Source: Cricetomys ansorgei (taxonomy: Eukaryota; Chordata; Mammalia; Rodentia; Nesomyidae). Taken from it: DNA of 64,000 nucleotides. Shown piece after piece: positions 21,946 through 33,712 of this stretch. Every line of letters begins with the position of its first letter. Positions within the stretch are counted from its first letter, which is position 1. The notes beneath the pieces are model-generated. The model saw nothing but the letters and a program-made list of their open reading frames with translations. It did not search any database and was not told the origin of the DNA. Position numbers and translations under genes: made by a program. The stretch lies in NCBI GenBank assembly GCA_026225945.1, contig JAMJFZ010003624.1:7540001-7604000 (forward strand), written 5' to 3'.

Positions 21946-23071
21946 AAGGGAAGGGAGACAAGATAGGCTAGAAGAAAATATTTGCAAAGCACGTATCTGA
22001 TAAAGGACTCCTATCCAGAATCCACAGAAGATGCTCACAGTTTAATGATAGGAAACAAACTAGTTGTTGTGTTTGTTTTTTTACTAATTAGAAAAGGATT
22101 GAACAGACACTTTACCAATAACGACGCACAGATGGCAAATGATCACACGGAAAGCTGTTCATCACGCTAATGCAGAATCAAACCACGGTCGGCTACAAGT
22201 CAAATCCAAGGTAAAAGCAGAAAGAGATACCATTATACACCCATTGCAAAGGCTGAAAAATTGTAAACCAGCCATACCTTAGTGCTGACAAGGGTACAGA
22301 GTGACTGCAACTCTGGTGCTCTCTCAGTCAGAGCGAATGTGAGACGGTACAGCCGCTCCACAAGCAGATTTGCAGTTTCTCTTAAATTTAAACCTAGATT
22401 TGTCTCGTGATCCATCATTCGATCCTAGGATATTTGCTTGAATGAAATGAAAGCTTATGTTCACACACTCACACACGCATGCCCCTATACACAAAACAGT
22501 AAACACAAATGTCTGAGACAGCTTTATTCATAACTGTCCCAAACTGGAAATCGATCAAATGTGCCTCCATCAGCGAACGGATGAAAACAAAGTGTGGTGT
22601 ATCCACAGAGGACTATTCAGTAAACAGGACCACATTACTATCACACACACAAAGAACAGTGTCTCCAATTGGTCGTGCCAAGCAGAACAAGTGAGGCTTC
22701 TCTGTAGCATTCCTGCAAACCCAGATGCAGAGGAGAGATTGGGGTTGTCGGCCACACAAGGAGTCCAGAGGAGTCGACAGCGGAGTGACAGAGGGAAGTC
22801 TGTGGGAGTGGTGAAATCCTTCCACATTTTCACAGGGATACGGGCAACAAAACACATGCACATCTCAAACTTGCACTAAAAGGTGGTTTTACCCTATGTA
22901 AATTATACATTGAGTTTTAAAATGAGGGAAAAAAATTCTTCCTAGACTAATTCTGTTATAAAATACACTAAAAATTAATTTATGAGAAAATCATACTAAA
23001 AGATCTATATAATGCCAGCCCAGATTCTTCAGTATTAGGTTCAAGGAACAAAAAAAAAAAAAAAAATCTTT

Positions 23072-23287
23072 GAGGGATGAGAAATGGCTCAGTGGTTAGT
23101 AGCACCTGCTGTTCTTTCAGGGGGTCTGGGTTCCCAATGCCAAATGGTGGCTCTGCAATTCCTGTTCCAAAAGATTCAACATCCTCTTCCGACCTCTGCA
23201 GGCATCAGGCACATGCATGGTACACATACATATACCCAGGAAAACACTCAGAGTCACATAAAATGAAAGTAAACAAATCTTTCTAAA
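23072..23287 (+). mobile_element. B3/B2-type SINE
   Basis: 'GATGAGAAATGGCTCAGTGG', 'GGGTCTGGGTTCCCAATGCC', 'CCTCTTCCGACCTCTGCAGG' and 'GGTACACATACATATACCCA' follow B3 order to an AAATGAAAGTAAACAAATC tail. AAATCTTT before and after may be an 8-base target duplication. A poly-A run (about 23050-23066) precedes it. Confidence 0.8.
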
Positions 23288-23298
23288 AATCCTTTTGT

Positions 23299-23439
23299 TG
23301 GCACACGCCTTTAATCCCAGCACTCGGGAGGCAGAAGAAGGTGGATCTCTATGAGTTCGAGGCCAGCCTGGTCTACAGAGTAAGTTCCAGGACAGCCAGA
23401 GTTACAGCAGAGAAACCCCATCTTTGAAAAAATAAAAAC

Positions 23440-23480
<41 letters not shown>
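23299..23480 (+). mobile_element. 5'-truncated B1 with (GATA)n tail and 11-bp target duplication
   Basis: The copy begins inside B1 (TGGCACACGCCTTTAATCCC) and ends in an A-rich tail carrying ten GATA units (23441-23480). AATCCTTTTGT lies directly before it (23288-23298) and at its end (23480-23490), so the truncated copy is the inserted unit. Confidence 0.93.
23441..23480. repeat. (GATA)10 microsatellite
   Basis: Ten uninterrupted GATA units grew in the tail of the neighbouring B1. Confidence 0.95.
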
Positions 23481-23482
<2 letters not shown>

Positions 23483-23505
23483 CCTTTTGTCAAATTTGAT
23501 TTGTT

Positions 23506-23570
23506 TTTTCTTTTTTCTTTTTTTTTTTTTTTTTTTTTTGTTTGTTTGTTAGTTTTTGTTTTTTTTTTCC
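23506..23570. repeat. T-rich tract
   Basis: T runs with TTTG units, including about 22 Ts at 23518-23539. No SINE body is recognised next to it. Confidence 0.7.
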
Positions 23571-25008
23571 AGGTTATTTTCTTTTTTGCTCCTGTGAATA
23601 GCTACAATCTCTCCAGTGCTAAAAGAGAAGGAGCTTGAAAAGCGTCCTACTGGCCCACCTGGAGGGGGTGAGGCGCTTTTTGGCTGTTTCAACTGCTTTT
23701 CAGTCCCAGAGGTCCCACACTTGGGGACCCACAACCCATGGGAACAACTTCCCTCGACTTTCTTCTCCACCTTATTATGAGTTGACCCTAGTTGGGGCGA
23801 GGAGACTTTGGAACTGATATATGATTACATATCCAACTGTTTCTCAAAAAAAAAAAAGTCTAGTTTTCAAGATTATCACCTCACTAGGGACACAAAAGAC
23901 TGGAAGCTGAGATCCAGGATGCACCTGGAGATGTTGGAATGCAGTTAGCTGTAATAACAATTCATCACTGGCTTGAACCCTGGAGGATCTGTCCTCCCCT
24001 GACAAAGAGGCTAAGAAATACAAAAGCCAAGAGTTGCTCTATGGTCCCGAAGCAACAGGATGCTGAACCTTCCATTCCTAGAGGGTACCAAGCCTTCTCT
24101 GATGGCACTGAGATGCCTTCTGTTGCAAAGCCCAGACTGTCATCTCAAAAGGAAGACAAGGAAGATATGAATTTCTATTCATGAGACTCTTGGGAAGAAA
24201 CTATTTCTCCCAAAACTCTTGTCAATGTCTCCTCAGGTCACTTTCTGAATCTACTCTTCTGATGCCAAGAAGGCCGGGAAAGGAAATGGCTGGCTGACAT
24301 CGCTCACCATATAAAGTGGACCAGGTGTCCATACCAGAGCCCTGTATTCCAATTCATCCCTATTTTCTCTCATGCCAACAAAACTCATGATCAACTTTAA
24401 TAGTAGAAGACTAGTTAGAGAAGAGGGAACTTCAGAATGCCAAGGGGGAAGACGTCAGGGAGTCCTTTAAAATGTCATCTCTGTTAGAGCACAGTCACAC
24501 ATGCTGGGTCTCTGGCTTGAAAAATGAAAAGTGGGTATGCTAATGGCCACAGTGCAAGGGTATCTTGGGAATTAGGCAAGACAGCATGTACTGAGAGCTT
24601 GCTTTCTCCTTGGGGCATAGTGCGTATCTCTTAATGGTGGTTATTGTTAGAGATTCAAAACCTAGAAGTGTATGCAAAAGTGTTAAATATTAATGACACA
24701 TATTTTAAGTAGACTAAAGTTTGAAAAGGGGGAAATTCATTCTCTACTGGAACCATCTGGACAAACTGCACTGTATAAACAGGATATGAGCTAGCCTGAA
24801 TAGAGTGGCTAGAATCTGAACAGTAGAGAAGGGATGGGAAGTCACTGAACTGGGACAAACAGAAGTGGGGAGTGTTCAGTCTGCAACAGATGCTGCTTCA
24901 CGCTATGGGGAAGACCGAGATACCAATGTCCAGCAAGTGCCTACTAAGTTTCCGGGCATACTGTGTGTATCTTCGTTAAGTTCCTCAGTGTCCTTTTTAG
25001 GAGTGAGA
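23571..25008. other. Unique DNA
   Basis: No repeat or gene is recognised in about 1.4 kb. Frames up to 81 codons look random. Confidence 0.4.
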
Positions 25009-25200
25009 TGTTAGCCAAGGTTGTCCAGGGAAACCGAACCAATAGCGTAAATATTTGTCCGATAGTGTTATAGTAGGACTTTGCCAAGAAGTCTATCCTG
25101 TGCAGCCTTCCTTATGATTGGATGCCGCTTGGACTTCTGGGAACAGCTTAGGCTATAAAAGAGGCGCTGGCCAGTTGGCAGTTGACAGTTGGTGGGAGAG
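25009..25200 (+). promoter_or_regulatory. LTR-like or other Pol II promoter: two CCAAT boxes and TATAAAAG
   Basis: A direct CCAAT (25039-25043), an inverted CCAAT (ATTGG, 25117-25121) and a canonical TATAAAAG (25154-25161) stand in promoter order on the plus strand, with a GC-moderate leader and repeated TTGGCAGTTGACAGTTGG after the TATA. Downstream (25300-25570) the sequence is purine-rich with recurring 'cagttacaag' words. This looks like the U3/R region of an LTR or like a cellular core promoter. No coding frame follows. I cannot name a family. Confidence 0.35.
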
Positions 25201-25574
25201 CAGGCAGGCTCCAGCTCATCCTAGAAGAGGGTTAGTGGGATGGTATGCTATATGTTAGTCCAGTTCTCCAGGCTTAGACAGAAAAGGGCTGTGACGATTT
25301 CTTCTTTTTTCTCTCTTTCTATCTTTCCTGAGCTAGAGAGAGTAAAATAGAAAGGCACGGTGGGAATCTGTACAAGTAAGGATTTAGTTACAAGTTAGGA
25401 ATCTGTTACTGTAACATTCAGTTATAAGTGGCACTTCAGTGTAGGGCAAGAGAACAGTTTCCAGGGCAGGAGGACAGTTTTCTGTTACAAGTGGAGTAGA
25501 GAGAACAAGAGAGTTCAGTTGGAGGCAGGGCAGGAGAACCAGGAGTGAAGATTTCAGTTACAAAATAAGTTAGT
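25201..25574. other. Repeated-word leader downstream of the promoter-like block
   Basis: Words like 'AGTTACAAGT', 'CAGTTATAAG', 'CTGTTACAAG' and 'CAGTTACAAA' recur four or five times (25386-25565), suggesting small internal duplication, perhaps in the U5/internal part of an LTR element. No gene is seen. Confidence 0.35.
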
Positions 25575-25878
25575 AGGGGTGTTGCAATAAAACCCCACGC
25601 CAAAGTACCCTAGTCCACAGAAATACACCCTCTCACGGGGCTGGAGGCTGGAAGTCAGAGATCATGCCGAGTTCCGCTAAGGGACTCTCTTCCTGATTTG
25701 TAGCGGCCTGTTTATTTATAGATCACCAATCCCAGAATGAGAGTCTCACCCTAACCAAATTCTCTCCCAAAGGCCCATCTGAATGTCATCACTCAAAAGG
25801 GTAGGGCTTTACCATATGACTCTTGGGGAGGTGGGGGTGGAGGATGTGGAGTGGAATACAGACTTTGAGTCCATAACA
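25575..25878 (-). mobile_element. MaLR-type LTR (MLT1/MST-like), minus strand
   Basis: 'GCAATAAAACCCCACGCC', 'CTCTCACGGGGCTGGAGGCT', 'GGAAGTCAGAGATCATGCCG' and 'TTTGAGTCCATAACA' are the reverse complement of an MLT1/MST LTR in the correct order. No internal region is present, so it is a solo LTR. Confidence 0.6.
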
Positions 25879-26755
25879 GATGTGAAAACGTATAGGAGAG
25901 CTTATCTTAAGGATTCACCAGTGAGACCAGTCTCAGAAGTTCAAACACTTCTGGGGGAAGCCACGGGCTGGATGCTCAGAAGAGTAAGAACTAGAATTCC
26001 AAACTATGAACGTGCTGGAGAGCCAGTAGCACATGAAGCCTGCAAGCTGCCTGCTAGGGAATCCCCAGCTCACCCTCCGGGTCTAGCCAAGCTTCCCACT
26101 CATTAGCGAGGCAGAACCCTTCATACTGTTCTCTACTCAAAGCTCAATGACTTAAATGAAAACCTCATCTAAAAACACTCCTCACAGAATGTTTGACTGA
26201 ACACCTGGGTGCTGGAACCCAGCTAAACGGACATAAAAGTCATCACAGGTGGATTTCACTTTTATACTGATACTTAATTTCATTCTGAGGCTCTTTCGAT
26301 ACTAGAAGTCTCCCTAACATGGTATTAGAAGTCTATGAGACCATCTTGAAATTATATTCCCTGCTAACCTAATTTATTTATTTTAAAGGGAATGGTTAGC
26401 AGACAATTTGCAAGCCTATGCCATTGTAGAGGATAATAAGCCATTTTATTTAATGTGTAGTGGGGCAGGTCACATAATTTTTAAAAGGTTCAAAGGCATT
26501 ATTTATGTATTTTATTATTACTACTAATGTGTTCGCCTAGTCTTTGGTAAATTCAGCCTCTTCACATTCGGAGGTGATGCAGGGGCGTGACCATTAGGGA
26601 AGACTTCTTGGATCCTGGACTTTTCTGAGTTTTGAAGAGACCATTGGTTTGTCTGAAGGATGTGAGTTTTCAAATGAGATCCAGAAATAAAGGTTACTCT
26701 TCTTGGTCATTTAGGAGAACATTTATATACAGAAATCAACGACAATATTCACACA
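25879..26755. other. Unique DNA
   Basis: AT-rich stretches (26370-26530) without a named repeat. No gene. Confidence 0.4.
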
Positions 26756-26855
26756 AGTGGATTTGAATCCTACTTTATATGTGGAGAAACTGAGGCTCAG
26801 GAAAGCTGAGTATCCTGTCACGGCCAAGATGGCAATGAAGCCAAGATCTATCTGG
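26756..26855 (-). mobile_element. MIR
   Basis: 'GGAGAAACTGAGGCTCAGGA', followed by a decayed 'aagtcacggccaag' segment, matches the reverse complement of the MIR core ('gatgaggaaactgaggctcag'). Confidence 0.6.
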
Positions 26856-27235
26856 ATCTATAATCCATGTGGGGGTTTTTTTTGGGGGGGGTGTTGAGCC
26901 AAGAAATTCATTTTAATAGGACATTTGATACAGGAGAAATACTCGGAGTTGCATCTGGTTCTGAGCATTTCTTAGTTATCACAGGCCTCCTCCACGCAAA
27001 CACTTCATTTACCTTTCAGGAGTAAGTGGTGGGGAGTTGGAGGAATGGAATCAAATGTCATTGCTCTGGGGAATTATGGGTGAAAAAAAGGAGCCAGCTC
27101 CTGATATTTCTTCACACCTTACTCAGCCTTATCACCAGACTGTTAACCATGAGTAATAGCCACGGCCGCTCAGGAAAAGTGAATGTTTTAGCTAATATCA
27201 GATAAAAGTCAATCTTTCCATTGCACTGGCCATCT
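26856..27235. other. Unique DNA with a T/G run
   Basis: A T8 then G8 stretch lies at about 26876-26891. Nothing else is recognised. Confidence 0.4.
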
Positions 27236-27330
27236 TTTAAATGGTTAGCCACCACACATGGCTAGAGGCTACGCACTGAACAGCAGAAATCCAGAACATT
27301 CCATCATCACAGAAACTTCTAGCTGGTCTG
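27236..27330. mobile_element. MER5A-type hAT transposon fragment
   Basis: 'TTAGCCACCACACATGGCTA', 'GAGGCTACGCACTGAACAGC' and 'TTCCATCATCACAGAAACTT' correspond to the right-hand part of MER5A ('tagccacatgtggctagtggctac...catcatcgcagaaagttct'). Confidence 0.65.
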
Positions 27331-30300
27331 TGCTCTCTCCTCCAGAGAATCAGCCTATGTGCCCATCACAGAACGTTTCACGTCTACTTCGTGATCATAT
27401 CCCCTGCACTCTGGGAGTGAACTGTGAGAAAACATGCTACTATAAACCCAAGCAATCTCTCCTGCCACGGCCTTTCTCACACGGGGTGGATCATGGAAGC
27501 CTGGTCCTCAGGGCCACGCTCTGACCTGTGGAGGCAGAGTAGCGAAGCGTTCTTCTGGACCTCTCCACAGACCAGAGGTGCCACTGACATCTGGGTCCAC
27601 TCGGACCATAAACATCTAACAAGCTCCAGATGTACAAGTAGTAGATTTAAAGTCCTGTCACTATGGACACTAAGGTCTGAAATGAAACACTTGGCGTTCG
27701 ATTTGGCTAAAATGTGAAATTCACAATTTATTGGCTCAATAAAACATGAACGCTAAGAGCCAATTTTCAGGTTGGAACCTCTGCACGAGTGTACGTGTGT
27801 GAAAAACAGAAGTGCAGGTTTTCCAAGGCAAAGTTAACAGCATTTAAAAAATAAAATAAAATAAAATAGAAAGTGTTCAAAATAGAGCGTCGGTGGGCAG
27901 AATTATTTTTAATGGCTCCAAAATGTTACTCATGGAGAACGTGTGGTTACACAAAACTTTTTCCTGTGTTGGGTGATAAAACAAAATCACTGATAAGCTG
28001 CAATATTTGTGGAGAGTAAAAAGAGAAGAACTTGGAGCTGCCAGAAATACGAGCTTTCCCAGAGGTCATGACATTGCCTTCCAGAATTTTCTTCTGGAAG
28101 GGCAGGTTGAAATTCACTGCAACAAATGACCAACCTAGGTGAAACCTGCCAAGCTCTGAAGCTGTGGAGAGTTCAGAGGGCAGTAACAGTCTGAGGAAAT
28201 GTTTGGCTCAAGATAAGGATGACAGTTAACAAAACAAAATCTGCCTTTCCTGATCCATAGGAACCATAACAATGGCTTTTTCCTCTGACACCAATTTCAG
28301 CTCTCCTGTCCTGTTTTTGATGTGCAAACGGGAAGGTAGGGCAAGTACACTTTTCCTCCCACGGAGCTCAGGGAAACCTGGATCTCACAGGCAAAGGAAA
28401 CAGAGCTTGAAGAAATGGTGGTGGACTGCTAGCGGGATAGAGAAACAAAGGGTGGTAGTTTTCCTGCGTTGGTTTTCCCCTCAGGCATCCCCGCCCTGCA
28501 GCGGCACAAACCGGGCAACAGTAATGCCACCCAGCATCCAACACAGGAATGAAAAAGTAAGTCCCAACAAATACCTGCTTTCTTTAGTCCAAAGGCCAGG
28601 AAAAGGGCTGAGCAGCATGATGGGAAACTGCTGGACAACAACCTCTCCCCCCTCCATCCAGCCACTGAACAGTTACAGTGCCCCGCCCCCATGACCGCAA
28701 AGGTGGGTGCAGCCGAGACGTTCACCTTTCCAGAGTGTACACCCAAGCACCTAGTAGGGAGCCTGCCCTGCTGTCCCTACTGAGGGCTGTCAAGTCCCAC
28801 ATCCGCTACCAGATTCAGATACTATGTGGGAGGTCTGAACTTCTGCCTCACCCCGGTTAGATGATGTCACACTGTCTGTGATTGGGTTCTCAGCAGGAAC
28901 AAAGCTCTGCTATCACCCAGGGGAGCCAAATAGAGCTGAGGTCTCACACCAGTGTAGTAGCCCTTGAGTGCTGAGGGCTGGCAGGCACAGGATGGGAGGG
29001 ACTGGGTGTGGAGGTAAAAGGACACCCACCGCTTGTGGGAGAGGAATGGTTACATCCTGACTGTCCGTAACGTGGTCATGATATTGTGCTAGACTTTTAC
29101 TGTTACCTTTGAGTAAGACCAGGTTTTGTTTTGATTTGTTTTGTTTTAAAGCATGGGATCGTTGTACCATTTCTTAGAATTGCGTGTACACCCATAACTA
29201 TCTCAAAATAGAATATTTAGTTAAACCGGGTAAACCTTACACTTCCTATGATAAATAACTTTGCAGATTATAATCAAGTATCTGAATTTTTAATACCTTT
29301 CCCGCCTCCAATACAAAACTCATTAAAATGCAACATTATCTGTTACCATGTTTCTATTTGCTTCATTTACCATTTCAGGCCCCCCGGAAACAAGTGAATT
29401 GGGCTAGTCATCACTAAGCCTCCTCCTCTCAGACCCCTAACCCTGGCATTTGTACCCCAGCTGTCAGGACAAACTGTTACCCCATACTATTGCATTTTGC
29501 GACTGTAACAAAATAAGATCATCATTTTGTCATTAACAGATAACACCTGTTCCTTTAAATCAGTGTTTCTCATGGAGTCAGGACTGTGTGTCCATAAGAG
29601 ACACAGAGATGTGTTGCTCAGTAATGAGAAGGTAAGAATTATTTATTTGGAAATCAACATTTTTCTTTTCCCCATCTCTTACTGCCTGGAACCAATCCTT
29701 GTGCTGTGCTGGGAGATACAATGACAGGCCCATAGCAATTGTTTTTCCATGGCTCTGGCAACCGAATACGAGACCTAGAGGCGGAGAATGACGTCTGCTG
29801 AAAGAGCATCTGCTTTATTGAAAATGCATTTGAAGGCTTTGCCGACAGGGCTGCCTCAGAGTCGAGTACAATTAAGGCAGCGAGGTCTCACTTTGTAGTA
29901 TTCAAAATCTGCTGTAAGCGTCGTGGCTTTGGGATCGGGGTGCTATCCTCATCCTCCTCAAAGCCGCGTGCCTTCATGGGCAGAGAAAAGGCAAAATAGG
30001 TGTGACATCTCGAGAACAGAAATTTTCATAGTCTTCAAAGACGCTTGCAAGATACAACAGCCCTTTCTCAACACAGCGATGGGATGGGTGCATTGATGTA
30101 GTAAATAGAAAAATGGCTATTAAATTTCCATTCTACTTCACGCACATGGGTTTAATATTAATAATTAAGGAAGGAAAGCTGGCAAAACATATGTAAAACT
30201 TAGCCAAACCCCAAATGCTTGAAAAATAAGTCAAGATTTTCTGAAAGCATAGACCACTACTGGGTTTGCCCATCCCTGGTGACAAGAAATTGAGAAACTG

Positions 30301-30850
30301 AAACTAACTCCATTTCACTCTCCTCTCTGCCCAGCAGATGCTGTAGTTTCCTCCTGCCAAGGAGCCAGTGGATTGGCCATCGGTGCCAAGAACAAAGCGT
30401 GAGTCTCCACATGGCCACCACCCTGCGAGACAGCACACTCAGCTCCCACAGGGTAGAACTGTCTGCCCTCCACCCCAGACCAGATGACAGATTCTAATTT
30501 TCCTGACCTCGTTCTTGAAGGGCAGATCACCTCACATTTTGAGGTTGAAACAATTATCATCGATCCCAAAGGATCCTGGGTTTGTATCGGTCCTGTCTTG
30601 GAGTCTGTTTGATGACATTACAAGACCTAACGCAATTATGTGGTGAGATCGAGGCCCATTGCTGTTATGAAATCACCATAGGGAGGCAGGAAAGGGGTCA
30701 TGGTTAGTCAAGGAGGTAGAGGGTAGAATGGATGCAGTGAGTCTCCTCTGTCACTTCTTGGCCATTATCTGTTTGCCAGGATTATACATTTAAGTTTAGT
30801 GATAGGAATATAAATAGGAATACAGAATGTATAAAATATCTTCACATTCC
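27331..30850. other. Long mostly unique block
   Basis: About 3.5 kb has no SINE or LINE that I can identify. It holds a short (AAAAT)n run (27846-27869). The 140-codon plus-strand frame at 28272-28694 and the 105-codon minus frame opposite it share no known motif, so they are probably chance. 29.8-30.0 kb is GC-richer with several CpGs. Confidence 0.4.
27846..27869. repeat. (AAAAT)n short tandem repeat
   Basis: Four to five AAAAT-type units are visible. Confidence 0.8.
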
Positions 30851-31200
30851 ATATTATGGTTTGAGTCTGAAATCTCCTCCAGAGGCTCTTGTTTGAATGC
30901 TGGTCCCTAGCTGGGGGCACTGTTTTGGGACTCTGTAGATGTTAGGAGCTGAAGTGTAAGGTGACTCATGCAGGTCCCAAAAGTTTTACCCAGCCTCTAT
31001 TTCCTGCAGCTTTCTCCTCTTCCTGTTCTACCACCACGTGAACAGCCTCTGCTACACACCCCTCCTGCAAGATAATTCATGTCTTCGCCACTATCATGGA
31101 CTGAAACCCTTTGAAACCGTGAGCCAAAATAAATATTTCACCCCTCAAGTTGTTTCTGTCAGGCATTTTGGGCACAGTGACACAAGAAGAACGATGACAT
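30851..31200 (+). mobile_element. MaLR-type solo LTR, plus strand
   Basis: It begins TATTATGGTTTGAGTCTGAA, continues 'CATGGACTGAAACCCTTTGA', 'CGTGAGCCAAAATAAATAT' (AATAAA at 31128-31133) and 'TTGTTTCTGTCAGGCATTT', and ends near 'ACGATGACA'. The order is that of a rodent/eutherian MaLR LTR. No internal region follows. Confidence 0.65.
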
Positions 31201-31204
31201 CTTC

Positions 31205-31365
31205 TAATCTTCATAACTGAGTAGAGATTGCCATTCTTCAGATGAGTAAACCATAACTCAGTGAGGTGGAGGGGAAGGGAGGTGCCCAGGTCAGTAGTGG
31301 CTTAGAGGCAGCCAGGACTTAAATCTAGCATTCCAAGCTCAGGGCTCTGTCCACTCTGCTGTCGC
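31205..31365 (-). mobile_element. MIR
   Basis: 'CTTCAGATGAGTAAACCATA', 'GGTGCCCAGGTCAGTAGTGG' and 'GGGCTCTGTCCACTCTGCTG' are successive reverse-complement MIR landmarks (deletion-free over about 150 bases). Confidence 0.7.
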
Positions 31366-31828
31366 TGAGGTGAGACGTAGTCATTCAGAGGGAGAACTCA
31401 GCAGCTGATAGGCTACCATGATGCCCGTTCAATGCTCAAACACACACTGAGTTATACGTGTTTGATCGTATGCTCAATGTGATCGTTACGATTGTAACAG
31501 AGCACGTTCACTCTCAAGAGTCCCTCTGCTCCCCTTCAGACTGCTAAGCCAGGAGCTCACCGCTTCCTTCCACTCATGAGAATCTGCACATATAGATAGT
31601 GTGGACCACAATATCTCTGTGCAGAGATCTCAGACTCTCCTAATTTATAGAGCTCATAAGTACATTGGGGTTATCAAAAGCCATCTCTGACAAAATGTCT
31701 CAAAATATTTTTTTTTAGGATTCACAGAACCTGACTAACACAAGTATTTTTAATGACAAAACAGAAACAAATACCTGAAGGTTTAGAGAACTTGTGCAGT
31801 GCTTTTTTTCACTAATTAAAAAATATCA
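31366..31828. other. Unique DNA
   Basis: Nothing recognised. Confidence 0.35.
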
Positions 31829-31989
31829 CCGGAAAGTGGTGGCACACGCCTTTGATCCCAGCACTTGGGAGGCAGAGGCAGGTGGATCTCTGTGAGTTCA
31901 AGGCCAACCTGGTCTACAGAGCGAGTTCCAGGACAGCCAGAGTTAAAACAGAGAAACCCTGCCTTGAAAAAAAATATATATATATATAT
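31829..31989 (+). mobile_element. B1 SINE with (TA)n tail
   Basis: 'GTGGTGGCACACGCCTTTGA', 'AGGCCAACCTGGTCTACAGA' and 'AGAGTTAAAACAGAGAAACC' show a near full-length B1 with the window's shared tail variant (one A change). The A-tail runs into a (TA)n stretch (31973-31989). Confidence 0.93.
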
Positions 31990-33124
31990 GATTGATAGAT
32001 GGATGGTAGATAAAAATATCTAGTCCTCTAATTCAAACTTGTACGAATAAACTAAATTATCAGTATACATGAGTGTGTGTGATATATATATATATATATT
32101 TCTACCGTAGTTCAAGTACAAGTCTATAGTTTTTTAAAGCCCTTTGTTTTATGAGCAAGAAAATAGACAGGGGAGGCAGACAGGGAACTAGATGGGAGAG
32201 GCGGACAAGAAAATGAAGTCAGCAGGGCAAGAGTCACAAGACAAACCAAGAAGAAACGTGCATGTGGATCATGGCGGATTACAACCTAAAGTTTTAAGTC
32301 CATGCTTTATCTAGAAGGGGCTTTAGGAGGGCTCTTGATTTGGCAGTCAGCATATCATGGTTTTTCATAGAATTTTAAAAATTGAGCACACACACACATA
32401 CATCCATGCCCTACGCGATATGTATATTGTGCTCACAGAAGGCTGCCCTTTGCTACTTTTTCACGATACTACTTGGAAAACAATGTTGACAAACCTTCAT
32501 TGCTTTCCAAAATCATTCCAGAAATTGCATTTGTTGGTGAAATCCAGAAGTCCAGAGCCACCGGCCCAGTGGCCTCCTTGGTCCTTTTCATCTCACAAAA
32601 GCAGCCTGTGAAATGTCCAAGTCTACTCAATTGGAAAGTTCCCTGGCAACTGAAACAAAAGCCCAGCTTCCAAATGTCTGGCTGTGTCCAAGGCTGACTC
32701 GTTACTGGGTGACCCACTTGCCTGATATTTCCAAGTGACTTGGCCGTGGGCGCAGGCCAGGCAAATCTGAAGATCGGGCCTCACACATGACTGTGAGGTG
32801 AAAATCATTAGCTCATTTCCCTGTATCATAAACTGACAGATTCAGATAAAGAGAGGGCTGGCTCAAAGAGGAGACAGCAGGAAATGATTATTTAGGATTA
32901 AGAGTCTTGTTTCTAGACATATGTGGTAAAATATTGTCCAGATTAATTTTATTTCCTTCCTTTGATGAAGCCAAATTAACTTAAACCAACTGTTGGAAGA
33001 ACTGCTGGTTATTAACACTAATGTCATAGTGTCTAAAATAGTCACCCGAGACGCTTCTCGGTTAAAAATTCCAAAGTGCCTTTAATAACTAAGAATCACT
33101 GCAATGACGACATTTGTTAGGAGC
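31990..33124. other. Unique DNA with a (TA)n run
   Basis: A (TA)9 run lies at about 32082-32099. The rest, including overlapping frames of up to 84 codons at 32357-32829, is not recognisable as a gene or repeat. Confidence 0.4.
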
Positions 33125-33317
33125 TACACCTTGGTAGTGACATCATCGGCTCCCCGGTCCGCAGGCATTCAGGTTTGTTCTAGAACTGCAGCAGCTTCTT
33201 CAGCCATCACCCTGCAGACAGCAGATCCTCTAAACCTCCACAAGCTAATCCCTCATAATAAATCTCTATACCTTTTTGCATCCTGCTGATTCTGTGTCTC
33301 TAGAGAAACCTAACACG
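33125..33317 (+). mobile_element. Ancient LTR-like repeat, 3' half
   Basis: 'GACATCATCGGCTCCCCGGT', 'TCATAATAAATCTCTATACC' and 'TGTGTCTCTAGAGAAACCTA' follow an old mammalian repeat reading 'catcggctctcctggttctcaggc ... ttataataaatctc ... tctggagaaccc' in memory. AATAAA lies at about 33258. I cannot name the family. Confidence 0.45.
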
Positions 33318-33599
33318 GCCCTTTAATCCAATGACTTAGGTGAGTCGGGGGTCAGGCAGAATCACCCTGCTAACATCCTTAACGTGTAGATTGCATGTCA
33401 ACATACACACATGCTTTTAATTATAATCTCTTTTGTACCCTCATTTCCCTTATAAAAAGCTCTTGGCCCCCCAAACCACACTGGACTACATGTGCATGTC
33501 ACAGCTGTCAGCCACACACAGAGGGGTTAGCTGGTGTGTACATCATGTGGCCACACCACGCCATCCAGGAACAAAGTACCACTTAAGAAGTAAAGAAGC

Positions 33600-33712
33600 C
33601 CTGCTGGAGCAAGTGACTCTTTACCACTCGGTAGCTGTGCAACCTCAGCCAGTTATTTCCCACTCACAGCCTCTGTTCCCTCACCTATAAAAAGGCAGAA
33701 GCCGAACACAGG
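33600..33712 (+). mobile_element. MIR
   Basis: 'TCGGTAGCTGTGCAACCTCA', 'CAGCCTCTGTTCCCTCACCT' and 'ATAAAAAGG' follow the MIR core in forward orientation ('tagctgtgtgaccttgggcaag...cctcagtttcctcatctgtaaa'). Confidence 0.65.

Larger units (their letters stand above)
21450..22925 (+). mobile_element. Old L1 (L1M-type), ORF2 3' end and 3' UTR
   Basis: 'AGAAAATATTTGCAAAGCAC', 'ATCTGATAAAGGACTCCTAT', 'GAACAGACACTTTACCAATA', 'TATTCATAACTGTCCCAAAC' and the 3' UTR end 'TTACCCTATGTAAATTATAC' occur in the right order for an L1 ORF2 end followed by its 3' UTR. Frame-breaking changes are numerous. A B1 with a microsatellite tail (21629-21945) splits it in two. Confidence 0.82.

Noticed and set aside
21653..22038. 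Overlapping frames of 68-107 codons rich in FLS, PSFL or KEG repeats
   Set aside because: They are translations of the GGAA/GAAA microsatellite and the B1.
28272..28694. 140-codon plus-strand frame
   Set aside because: No recognised domain; a 105-codon frame lies opposite, as expected for chance open frames.
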